From assembly GCA_964592425.1 (NCBI GenBank), contig CAZQCG010000001.1, forward strand, positions 1-64,000: DNA of 64,000 nt. The letters are read 5' to 3'. The stretch comes from Viridilinea sp964592425 (GTDB lineage: Bacteria; Chloroflexota; Chloroflexia; Chloroflexales; Chloroflexaceae). The notes below the pieces were generated by a model. That model saw only the letters and a program-made list of their open reading frames with translations, made no database searches and was not told the origin of the DNA. Shown here piece by piece: positions 24,454 through 32,458 of the stretch. Made by a program: the position numbers and the translations under genes. The number at the start of each line of letters is the position of its first letter. Position 1 is the stretch's first letter.

Positions 24454-26559
24454 CTATGGCTCGGCCCTGACGGCTCCGCCGAAGGCACCCTTATAGGAAT
24501 TCGCCGAATCGTAGAGCATCCAACCATCGATCTCAGCATACTGCTCAGTGGCTTCAATCTGGGCACGTACCTCGGCTGGCCCATATTTAACCACCTTGTA
24601 GGCCCAGGGGTCGGTATGATCCTGCAGCCATGGGCGCAGGCGGGCATACCCGCCTTCCATCTCGACAAGGGCCGCCTCGTTCGCTGCCGCCAGCACCTTG
24701 TAGGGTTCATCAACTGGTGACTCGATATCGAAGGCCCCGACCCACCAGAGTGAGGGATAGGACATTGGTGCAATATAGTCGGTATGCCTGCCCATCAACT
24801 GCATATCCTGGGCAATGGTCAGCGAACCACCAAGCACAACCCGCCCGAAGACATCAACTGAGATTTTGGCCCCAGATCCGTTGACGGCGCGGTGGGCCTC
24901 GTCAAGAAAATCGGTCAGCACCTCAAACATGCGCTCCGGCTGATCAACTGGATCTATCGGTTCCGAGAAGAGCAACTGATCACGGAACTCAGCCTTTCGG
25001 CCATACCAGTCGGGGAAGCGGATGTAGTCATAGTTAATCTCGTCGAAGCCCATCAGCGCTGCTTCAACCCCGATCTGGATGTTATAGTCCCAGACGTTGC
25101 GGTTGGTCGGGTCGAGGTAGGCATAACGGATGCCGCCATCACGCCCGGCCGGATAGTCGGCATAGACTTCGCCTGTCTCACGCACGCGGATCGACCATTC
25201 GGGGCGCGCATCAGAGAGAGCATTGTCATGCGAAAAGAGCTGAATGCGGGCGATTGTATAGATCCCACGATCCTTCAACTCCTGCACCAGGGCTTGCATA
25301 TCGATGTAGGGTTGCGAGAGGCCAAGCTCTTTGACCAGCGGCACCTGCGAGTCATAGTAGAGCAGGCCCAGGTCATCGCGCAGGTCGCTCTTCAGGTCGA
25401 TCACGATCGCATTCAGTTCAGTCTGCTCGATCAGGGTGACATACTCTTCAAGCAGGCTGGGCGAACTGGCGACGGCTGCGGTAACATAAAGTGCCTTGAC
25501 CTTGAAACGCTCAAGGGCGATCTCGGTAGGCACTTCACCTGGGGCAATCGAAATCACTTCGGTGCGATAACCCGGTGAGAGGATCTGTAGATAACCCTCT
25601 TCAGGCAGCCCCTTCAGCGTAAAGCTGCCATCACGACTATTGACGATGCGCTCGAAGGCCACATCCGTGCCCGGCAGCGTGGTGGTCGCAATGATCGCTG
25701 CATTGATCACCGGGTCGCCACTCGTCTCATCGACCAGCCGCCCTTGCAGTGTATCAGGACGCAAGACAGCATCAAGTTGCGTCGTACGGCCCAACTCCTG
25801 TGAAAGTGTCGCATAACCCTCGGCGCTGATCTCGACCAGATTAGCCTCGGCAGGCAGATCGCTCAGACGATAGCTCCCATCGTCTGCGGTAACTGTATTG
25901 GCCGTACCCACCTGAACCCTGGCCCCGGCCACACCCGTGCCACTGAAACGGTCAGTAATCGTACCGGCCAGCACATTCGAGCGCAGCACCAGGTCAAGCA
26001 CTGTAGTGCGCGAAAGCTCCTGGGTCAGCGGGCTGTAGTCAGGCGCACTGACCTGCAGGGTAAAGCCCTCCGGCAGGCCGCTAAGCAGGTAGTGCCCTTC
26101 GCTGTCGGTCGTTGTCGTCACTGTGCTGGTCAGATTGAACGTCGCCAGCACCTCGGCAGCGGCTAACGGCTTGCCGGTATAGTCGTCACTGATCACCCCA
26201 GCCAAGGTATTGGGGCGCAGGCTGGTAGCAAGCGTAACCGTCAAGGCATCGCCAGCACTCACGGCAGGCTGCTCGGCAAGCGGCAGATTCAGCTCTTCGT
26301 AATTGGCAGCACTAACCGTGAGTGTATCGCGCTTGTTCCAACTCGACGTACTGTAGGTGCCATTGACATCGGTGGTCAGACTGGTGCCACCAATCACCAC
26401 CTTTGCCTCAGGGACGGGCTGACCAGTATAGGCATCCGTGATCGTCCCGCGCAAGACGGTCTGCGGGCCGCCGCAACCGCTCACGATGACGGTAACAATC
26501 AAAAGGAGCAAACCAGGCAAGCCGAAGCGTGTAACGCGCCGGCGGAGACTCACGGCCAT
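24454..26559 (-). CDS. Lipoprotein with carboxypeptidase-regulatory-like repeats and DUF4015-like glycosidase barrel
   Basis: 701 residues. A lipobox VIVSGCGG (about 22-30) anchors it. Four to five beta-sandwich repeats of the carboxypeptidase-regulatory type follow (about 33-370), each with a pattern like G-x-I-x-D-x-Y-T-G-x-P-x-A-A-x-V. The C-terminal domain (about 375-690) begins KALYVTAAVASS and has TELNAIVIDLKS, YTIARIQLFSHD, YLDPTNRNVWDYN, GFDEINYDYIRFPD and DYIAPMSYPSLW, the profile of DUF4015, a GH13-related TIM barrel whose substrate is unknown. A TTGACA-17-TATCAT promoter lies upstream. Predicted extracellular polysaccharide-active lipoprotein. Confidence 0.82.
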   Translation of the reverse strand: MAVSLRRRVTRFGLPGLLLLIVTVIVSGCGGPQTVLRGTITDAYTGQPVPEAKVVIGGTSLTTDVNGTYSTSSWNKRDTLTVSAANYEELNLPLAEQPAVSAGDALTVTLATSLRPNTLAGVISDDYTGKPLAAAEVLATFNLTSTVTTTTDSEGHYLLSGLPEGFTLQVSAPDYSPLTQELSRTTVLDLVLRSNVLAGTITDRFSGTGVAGARVQVGTANTVTADDGSYRLSDLPAEANLVEISAEGYATLSQELGRTTQLDAVLRPDTLQGRLVDETSGDPVINAAIIATTTLPGTDVAFERIVNSRDGSFTLKGLPEEGYLQILSPGYRTEVISIAPGEVPTEIALERFKVKALYVTAAVASSPSLLEEYVTLIEQTELNAIVIDLKSDLRDDLGLLYYDSQVPLVKELGLSQPYIDMQALVQELKDRGIYTIARIQLFSHDNALSDARPEWSIRVRETGEVYADYPAGRDGGIRYAYLDPTNRNVWDYNIQIGVEAALMGFDEINYDYIRFPDWYGRKAEFRDQLLFSEPIDPVDQPERMFEVLTDFLDEAHRAVNGSGAKISVDVFGRVVLGGSLTIAQDMQLMGRHTDYIAPMSYPSLWWVGAFDIESPVDEPYKVLAAANEAALVEMEGGYARLRPWLQDHTDPWAYKVVKYGPAEVRAQIEATEQYAEIDGWMLYDSANSYKGAFGGAVRAEP

Positions 26560-26629
26560 GGATCATCTCTCCTAGCTGAGCCAGGCAGCGTATGAACGCA
26601 TTACTCCCTGACCCTGTAGTTTGCGCTGT

Positions 26630-26658
26630 ATGATAAACTTTTTACACCTCATTGTCAA
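26630..26658 (-). promoter_or_regulatory. Sigma-70-type promoter of the DUF4015 lipoprotein gene
   Basis: Minus strand TTGACA (26658-26653), exactly 17 bases, TATCAT (26635-26630). The start codon is about 65 bases downstream, and AGGAGAG precedes it by 8 bases. Confidence 0.75.
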
Positions 26659-26704
26659 GTTATGCCACATTGAAGGGCAAGCAATCTAGAAGTGTCAGAA
26701 GTTG

Positions 26705-29695
26705 TTACAGACAAATCTCAAAAATACGGTGGGGTTGACGTTTGCCCTTCAGTTCGACCAGACCAAGGGGGCGCAATGGCCAGGGAGTCTGCCAGGTAGC
26801 AGGCAGGGCCTCGGTAAGATTATACGAGACGATCACCTGTCCGGCGCGGGCGAGTGCAGAGAGGCGCGAGGCAGTATTGACAACATCACCGATCAGGGTA
26901 TAGTCCTGGCGCTGTTCAGAGCCGATGTTGCCAATTACTGCCGAGCCATAGCTGAGGCCAATGCCCATACCGATGCGATAGCCGAGTTCATGTTGCCATT
27001 CATCAGCGAGGTTGGCAAAAGCACGTTGCATTGCCACAGCGGCAGTGAGGGCGCGCTGGGGATCGTCACGATGGGCAATTGGCGAGCCAAAGATGCCAAT
27101 CAAACCATCGCCGAGAAATTTGTCGATCGTGCCATCGTGGGTGTAGAGCACTTCGGTCATAGCAGTGAAGAAGCGGTTGAGCACCCGTTCAACCAATACC
27201 TGAGCGGGAGTACGCTCAGTCATAGCGGTAAAGCCGCGCATATCAGCAATCAGCACCGCCACGATACGCTCGGTCGGACGCCCGAACTCGCCGCCCGCAC
27301 TGAGCAGTTGCTCGGCAACCTGAGGCGACACATAGCGCCGAAAAACGGCCCGTACGCGCTCATGTTCCTGGCGCTCAAGCCGTTTCAGCGGTGTGATATC
27401 ACGCAGCACCACCACTTTGCCGAGGGGCTGATGGTCACTGCTCTGCACAGGCGCAACACTGACGCTGTAGCTCACATCGTCGGGCATCGTGAGTTCAGCG
27501 GCCCCACCAGGCGGCTGCGGCTGCTCAAGCAGGTGCATAATCCGCTCCATTGCCGGGGTGATCGAGGCAGGTGCATCAACTTGCAGGTGTGCCTGCACTG
27601 CTGCAAGGGTCAGCCCAAGGCGTTCCTCGGCAGCCCGATTAGCCAGCAGCAACTCTCGCCCGGGGCCGACCAGCAAGATTGGATCGGCGGCACCCCGCAG
27701 CACCGCGTCAAGGGTTGAGCGTTCGTCAGCGACGGCACGGTAAAGGCGCGTATTTTCGAGCACCTGCACCAGCAGGCTGGCCACTGTCCCGGCCAGATCA
27801 AGGTCGGCCTGCTCGAAATCACGTTCGCGCCCAGTTGCATCAATACAGATCATACCAAGCGAGCGTTGGCCAAAACGAAGCGGTACCACCAGAACAGCAT
27901 CAATCGCCTGCATCCACGCCAGTGTATGGAGCAGAGCAAAATCAGCCCGGGACTGCACGCCACGCAGCAGCAGCGGCTCAGGCAAGCGGGTGATTGCTGC
28001 CTGTAACGCGGGGCGGGCCGTGATCAGCGCAGCCAACTCGGTTACCGTGCCGGGCGCAGCACCATGCATCGCGACAAGCAAATGCCCCTCTTCATCAACC
28101 TCATTCAAAAGGAGCAGGCCGGTATGCTGAACCCGGAAGATTTGCGCGACAGTCTCGGCGGCCAGTTGGAGATTTTGCGGCACATCAAGGCGGGCCGTGA
28201 TCGCCACCGAAAGCCGGTTGACCTGGCTGAGTTGGAAGATGCGCTGCTGCTCGTTGGCCAGCAGGCGCGCATTGCCAAGGGCAATGCTGAACTGGTTCAT
28301 CACTGCACTGAGCACCGCTTCATCGCTTGGCCCGAAAGCAGCCGGCTCAGGACTACGCACATCAAGCGTTCCCAGTACCTCACGGCGCAACATGATCGGC
28401 ACAACCAGCTGCGACCGCGCCCGCTCATCGTCGGGTTGCAACGGCGCACTACGGCTATCGCCAGTCAACTCATCAGTGCGCACAACCTGGCCATAGCGCA
28501 GCGCCCAGCCATTCAGGCCCTGATCGACCCGCAGGCACAGCCTGCCTGGCGTCCAATCACCAAGCCCACCGGCAGAGGCCTGTAGAACCAGTTCATGGCC
28601 CTCACGCATCAGCAGGCAGACCAGGGGATAGCCGAACTGCTGCTGGATCATATAGACCAGCAGGCGGATCACCTGGTCGGGGGCCATCAACTCGGAGAGA
28701 TAGGCATTAATCTCGTTAATCTTCCGCAACTCTTCGGCGCGGCGGGTCAGCAGTTCTTTCTGGCGCTGGGTAAGGCGAAAGAGTTCGGCACTCTCGAGCG
28801 CCACGGCACTCTGGGCGGCCACCGAGCTCAGCAACTCGATATGCTCGTTATTGAAGAAGCCAGGGGTATGGTGTACCAGGGTGATCACACCGAGGATACG
28901 CCCTTCACGCATCACCGGCATCGCCGCAACCGCCCGCACATTGGAGTGATAGTCGGACGAGGTGAACCAGCGTTCATCAATCCGTGTATCGTGGATGATC
29001 AACGGCATACGTTCACGCACCACCCAGCCAGCCACTCCATGGCGCAAAATATCGGTCAACACTGCTGAGGTCAGATTACGGCTACTGGAGTAGCAGAACG
29101 AGCGGTTATCCTCAAAGTCAGTCAGAATGATCGAGGCCCGCACGGCACCGACCGCATCAGCCAGATGATCAAGAAAGCGGGTCAGCAGGAGATCAAGATC
29201 GATACTGGCCCCAAGATCACGGGTCAGGTGCAGCAGCAGTTCAGTCTTGCGCTGGGCCTGTTGCAGGCCGCGTTGCGCACGCTGCAGACGCAGCATCGCC
29301 CGCACTCGCGCCAGCAGATCCTCGACCTCAAAGGGCTTAACGAGAAAGTCGTCGGCACCGGCATCAAGGCTAGCCACACTGACCTGCGGGTCAGCCTGGG
29401 CCGAGACCATCATCACCGGAATGAAGGGCTTACTGCGGTCGGTTTTAACCGACTGCATGACCTGGTGCCCATCAATGCCCGGCAAGCCCAGGTCAAGCAA
29501 GATCAGGTCAGGGGTGATCAGCTGCAGATAGGCAATCGCCTCCTCGCCGCTGCCAGCCATGGAGACCCGATAGCCATCGTTGGAGAGCACATCAAGGTAG
29601 ATCCGACGGATAATTGCATCGTCGTCAACCACCAGAATGTGGGCCGGCTCAACCATAACACGACCAGGATTCAGGACGGAGCTGCGATGCTCCAT
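26705..29695 (-). CDS. Response regulator-GAF-PAS class III nucleotide cyclase
   Basis: About 996 residues. Domains in order: receiver (about 17-135; DDD, phospho-Asp in LILLDLGLPG, Lys in LVKPF), three GAF-like domains (about 165-320, 335-480, 500-645), PAS (about 655-770), and a class III adenylate/guanylate cyclase (about 800-995). The cyclase keeps the metal aspartates in IADMRGFTAM and LGDGLIGIFG, the base-selecting Lys in IDKFLGDG, and TLIGDVVNTASRLS. So a phosphorelay plus small-ligand sensing should control cAMP/cGMP synthesis. The start at 29695 is favoured because an extended -10 box (29738-29746) makes further-upstream ATG 29722 nearly leaderless; 29656 is an alternative. Confidence 0.88.
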   Translation of the reverse strand: MEHRSSVLNPGRVMVEPAHILVVDDDAIIRRIYLDVLSNDGYRVSMAGSGEEAIAYLQLITPDLILLDLGLPGIDGHQVMQSVKTDRSKPFIPVMMVSAQADPQVSVASLDAGADDFLVKPFEVEDLLARVRAMLRLQRAQRGLQQAQRKTELLLHLTRDLGASIDLDLLLTRFLDHLADAVGAVRASIILTDFEDNRSFCYSSSRNLTSAVLTDILRHGVAGWVVRERMPLIIHDTRIDERWFTSSDYHSNVRAVAAMPVMREGRILGVITLVHHTPGFFNNEHIELLSSVAAQSAVALESAELFRLTQRQKELLTRRAEELRKINEINAYLSELMAPDQVIRLLVYMIQQQFGYPLVCLLMREGHELVLQASAGGLGDWTPGRLCLRVDQGLNGWALRYGQVVRTDELTGDSRSAPLQPDDERARSQLVVPIMLRREVLGTLDVRSPEPAAFGPSDEAVLSAVMNQFSIALGNARLLANEQQRIFQLSQVNRLSVAITARLDVPQNLQLAAETVAQIFRVQHTGLLLLNEVDEEGHLLVAMHGAAPGTVTELAALITARPALQAAITRLPEPLLLRGVQSRADFALLHTLAWMQAIDAVLVVPLRFGQRSLGMICIDATGRERDFEQADLDLAGTVASLLVQVLENTRLYRAVADERSTLDAVLRGAADPILLVGPGRELLLANRAAEERLGLTLAAVQAHLQVDAPASITPAMERIMHLLEQPQPPGGAAELTMPDDVSYSVSVAPVQSSDHQPLGKVVVLRDITPLKRLERQEHERVRAVFRRYVSPQVAEQLLSAGGEFGRPTERIVAVLIADMRGFTAMTERTPAQVLVERVLNRFFTAMTEVLYTHDGTIDKFLGDGLIGIFGSPIAHRDDPQRALTAAVAMQRAFANLADEWQHELGYRIGMGIGLSYGSAVIGNIGSEQRQDYTLIGDVVNTASRLSALARAGQVIVSYNLTEALPATWQTPWPLRPLGLVELKGKRQPHRIFEICL

Positions 29696-29737
29696 TGTCT
29701 CAGCATACGGCTTGTGCCGCATGGGCACCAAGTGGCA

Positions 29738-29746
29738 AGTATAGCA
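29738..29746 (-). promoter_or_regulatory. Extended -10 promoter of the cyclase gene
   Basis: Minus strand TGC-TATACT, an extended -10 element. It predicts a start near 29731. The same nine bases occur at 61998-62006 in front of the TIR-WD40 gene. Confidence 0.5.
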
Positions 29747-29775
29747 TACTCCATTGGCGTATTTAAAGCCAGCCC

Positions 29776-29940
29776 TATAGCTGGGCAGGGCTGATGCAAA
29801 GTCGCCTCAGGCAATCGCACGCGGATACCGCAGATGGAACAGATTCGCGCTGCGCTGCCGCAAAAAGCTCCGCGTCAATCCGTCAGATCAGCGCGATCCG
29901 CGTTCTCGTTCGGACTTTGCATCAGCCCTGTATAGCCGGG
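29776..29940. mobile_element. MITE-like element: 145 bp with 18-bp terminal inverted repeats and 10-bp flanking repeat
   Basis: The element spans 29786-29930. Its left end CAGGGCTGATGCAAAGTC (29786-29803) is the exact reverse complement of its right end GACTTTGCATCAGCCCTG (29913-29930). It is flanked immediately by TATAGCTGGG (29776-29785) and TATAGCCGGG (29931-29940), a 9/10 direct repeat that looks like a target-site duplication. There is no coding capacity. It fills most of the 340-base gap between the cyclase gene and the ICMT/Lgt fusion; the remaining ~100 bases before 30038 hold nothing recognised. Confidence 0.72.
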
Positions 29941-30037
29941 GGCCACGTCAGAGTCCGCTCGTGCCGGGTGCCGCCGCCGGGCTGCTGGTCTCTGAACCGA
30001 AGCGCCCGGCGTGCGGAGAGCCATCGACATTACCAGA

Positions 30038-31423
30038 TTATCCGGAGAGTCTGGAAAACCTTCGCCGCGACTCGGGAAAGTCCACCCCCATCGCGCCGCC
30101 ACACACCACGAAGAAGAGGAGTCCGCTTCCAAGGGCCAGGAGAAGTGCGGCAGGAGTGACCGGAGGCGTAGGGGGTGAATCCAGCATCATCACAATTAGT
30201 CCTGCGATCATCATGCCCACCGCGAACCACTGGTAGCTATGCAGATGAGCAACAATCTTCGTCAGTGGCTCACCGCGATAACCCTCCTCAATGAAGCGGA
30301 GAAGGCCTGCCAGTACCAGGTATAGCCCACCGAGAAGGGTTAAGGCAACACCAATGTTCCACAAAACTACGAGTACTACCGCGATCACTATATTGCCGAG
30401 AATCGAGTAGAGCTGGGTTGGATAGATGGGTTGCCCTTTAAGCCCGGCGAGTACCACCCGCGAGTGCTCGTTCAGCACGACAATTCCGGCATCCCCGCTC
30501 AAGGTGGGCGCTCCGTGACAACATCCCTGAACGATGCAGCGCAACCGACCGATCGCCTGCGTCCACGGTCCGGCGAAGGCAAAGGCTGTCAGCACGAGCA
30601 ACGTAGACGGATAGAAAGGGAGTAGCAAAAGACCAGCGCTTACGATCCCGAGCAAGGCCCCAAAATATCCGAAGGGTCGGCTCAGCCCGCTCGACGATCC
30701 CACCATGAACTGTCCAACAAGTACGGCACCAAGGATACCTGCCAGTATCAGTAGCGCGACCACAATGACATGCTCCTTGCCGGCAACGAGAATGACAATG
30801 AAGGCACCCACGCCTCCGGCAAGACCAGCGAAGAGGGCATGGTTAATTACACGTAACGGGCCAATGCGCAGCGCACTCCACGAGTTGGCGAGTCGCTCGG
30901 TATACCCAAGAAGCCTTGCCCACAAAGCCTCCAGGCGCATGGTGCGGGCGATCAGCCTGAACAGATTCGCCATCCCGAGCACCGGATGGGGCAGTTCACC
31001 AAAGGTTCTGAGCAGGTAAGGGCGCTCATAACCGAGCACTAAGGCAGTGGCCGCAAGCGCCACAAGCGGCGTCACAAGCAATGCGCCCGTAGCGGAGCCA
31101 TAGAAGAGCGAGACGCCGAGGCAGGTCACTACGAACCCCGTATAAATTGGGTGTGGCACCCATGCATAGATGCCCCCGACGACCAGTTCCTCCGGCGGGA
31201 AGGCATTCATGGGTAGCCCCTTGCCCCGTTGCCAGATGTCCCACATGCCCCACAGCATGACGATGAGTCCAGGCCCGAAGAGCAGCGCCCCGACCAACGG
31301 AAAACGTGCGATCACAAACGGGATCTCGATCTGCAGCGTGAAGAACACCAGAAAGAGCGGGAGGAAGACCACGAAGAGCAGACCGTAGAGAATCTTGGCC
31401 ACGGTTGTCATATTCAACTCCAT
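30038..31423 (-). CDS. Membrane fusion protein: ICMT/phospholipid methyltransferase-like + Lgt-like domain
   Basis: 461 residues, about 12 helices. The N-terminal part (about 1-165) resembles isoprenylcysteine/phospholipid methyltransferases: VPHPIYTGFVVTCLG (HPxYxG) and later GYERPYLLRTFGE. The C-terminal part (about 210-435) resembles prolipoprotein diacylglyceryl transferase: GRLRCIVQGCCHGAPT (the GRxxCFxxGCCxGxPT variant of the Lgt signature), PIYPTQLYS, RFIEEGYRG and SYQWFAV. Such a fusion suggests a membrane enzyme that both methylates and transfers or rearranges lipid groups; substrates unknown. The start at 31423 (GAGG before it) lies inside the end of the upstream gene. Confidence 0.7.
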   Translation of the reverse strand: MELNMTTVAKILYGLLFVVFLPLFLVFFTLQIEIPFVIARFPLVGALLFGPGLIVMLWGMWDIWQRGKGLPMNAFPPEELVVGGIYAWVPHPIYTGFVVTCLGVSLFYGSATGALLVTPLVALAATALVLGYERPYLLRTFGELPHPVLGMANLFRLIARTMRLEALWARLLGYTERLANSWSALRIGPLRVINHALFAGLAGGVGAFIVILVAGKEHVIVVALLILAGILGAVLVGQFMVGSSSGLSRPFGYFGALLGIVSAGLLLLPFYPSTLLVLTAFAFAGPWTQAIGRLRCIVQGCCHGAPTLSGDAGIVVLNEHSRVVLAGLKGQPIYPTQLYSILGNIVIAVVLVVLWNIGVALTLLGGLYLVLAGLLRFIEEGYRGEPLTKIVAHLHSYQWFAVGMMIAGLIVMMLDSPPTPPVTPAALLLALGSGLLFFVVCGGAMGVDFPESRRRFSRLSG

Positions 31424-32205
31424 GTTACAACCTCGTGGATCGAGGAGCCCTTTGTCTCAACTCCTGGTAGCTTCAATACACACCTGCTGACCTGCTTATC
31501 CTCCTGGATCGCGCTGATCTTCCTGGCCAGAAACGTTCTCAGGAATTGGAAGGGCCCCAGGAGCGTCCGGGCAACATTCTCCCGGCGCAGCGTTCGCGAG
31601 TCCAGAAAGATCAACTCGGCCCGATTGGTCTGTACTCTCGCAGCATCAATCTTCCCAGTAACCGGCTGGGCCGAGTCGATCCATATCCAGGTACCGTGAG
31701 TTCCCCCTCGTAGGTCGATCCATACCACATAGCGGTTGCGATCATCGCTAATGAAGCGGCCCCAACGCAATTCGGTAAAGGGGAATTGCCAGGGAGGAAT
31801 CGTCATGGTCAACCGCTCGACGTAGCCCGTTCCCGTTATGGCTTGCCCGTCTGCGTAGCCATGGACGGCGCAGTTGGCACCTAGACATTGCCACTCGATG
31901 TGCCCGGCGGATTCATTCAATACAAAAGTTCGAGGAATGGAGGCACCTCTGGTCCACGCGCCACAGACGTTGAGCGAGTCATTGGCCCAGCGGATCGTCC
32001 CCCCTGCCTCATGCACCGTTCCAAACGAGAGCGACTGCCGTTGGATCAATGGGTCTGCTGTCGCTTTGACGAGCCGTGCGCCATAGTTCAGCCTGAGCGA
32101 GCCCCACTGCAAACGCGCCGCATAGCCAATGAGAACCACACCCTGCGGTGTGACACAGTCGAAGTACCACTTCTCGAATCTGAAGCCTTCCCTGATGGTG
32201 TTCAT
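31414..32205 (-). CDS. WYFD-motif (CrtC/AttH/tocopherol-cyclase-like) protein, uncertain
   Basis: 263 residues, no signal or membrane segment. FRFEKWYFDCVTPQGVVLIGYAARL near the N-terminus and TELRWGRFISDDRNRYVVWIDLRGGTHGTWIWID in the middle resemble lipocalin-like CrtC/AttH proteins (WYFD, WGRF and VVW strands), some of which act on carotenoids or other hydrophobic substrates. The match is by eye and weak. GGGAG precedes the ATG at 32205. Its stop is 10 bases inside the next gene (ICMT/Lgt fusion), so the two are translationally coupled and probably share a lipid-related pathway (inference). Confidence 0.55.
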   Translation of the reverse strand: MNTIREGFRFEKWYFDCVTPQGVVLIGYAARLQWGSLRLNYGARLVKATADPLIQRQSLSFGTVHEAGGTIRWANDSLNVCGAWTRGASIPRTFVLNESAGHIEWQCLGANCAVHGYADGQAITGTGYVERLTMTIPPWQFPFTELRWGRFISDDRNRYVVWIDLRGGTHGTWIWIDSAQPVTGKIDAARVQTNRAELIFLDSRTLRRENVARTLLGPFQFLRTFLARKISAIQEDKQVSRCVLKLPGVETKGSSIHEVVTWS

Positions 32206-32378
32206 CTCAGCTCCCTGCTTCTGGTGTCCTACACAGATCGTCAGCTGGATATGGAAACCCATTCCCCCGACTGATCACAGGCTAGCACCGACCCACCTGG
32301 CCCCTCCAGGGCTAGCACTCGCTAAAACTGGCCGGAAGAACTATCAAAAACTAGCTAGAACTCGCCGCTAGACAGTCA

Positions 32379-32418
32379 AAGGGGGTGAGGGGGAAGCTGG
32401 CTCCCTCCTCACCCCCTT
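32379..32418. other. GC-rich hairpin in divergent intergenic region
   Basis: AAGGGGGTGAGG (32379-32390) pairs with CCTCACCCCCTT (32407-32418) around a 16-base loop. It sits about 40 bases before the orphan 7-8 TM gene and 174 bases from the divergent WYFD gene. It may terminate antisense transcription or form a leader structure. The remaining DNA between the two genes (32206-32378) holds repeated CTAGC words and no gene. Confidence 0.4.
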
Positions 32419-32458
32419 AACAGTGGTAGCATGGCGATCAAAGTGAAAGGGGATCGGG

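Noticed and set aside
30038..32262. Recent transfer island based on base composition
   Set aside because: Codon use looked somewhat different by eye, but I could not compute it; only the MITE-like element beside it is solid.
32270..32375. CTAGC-rich segment as a repeat array
   Set aside because: Words are irregularly spaced and differ; no tandem unit or inverted order is supported.
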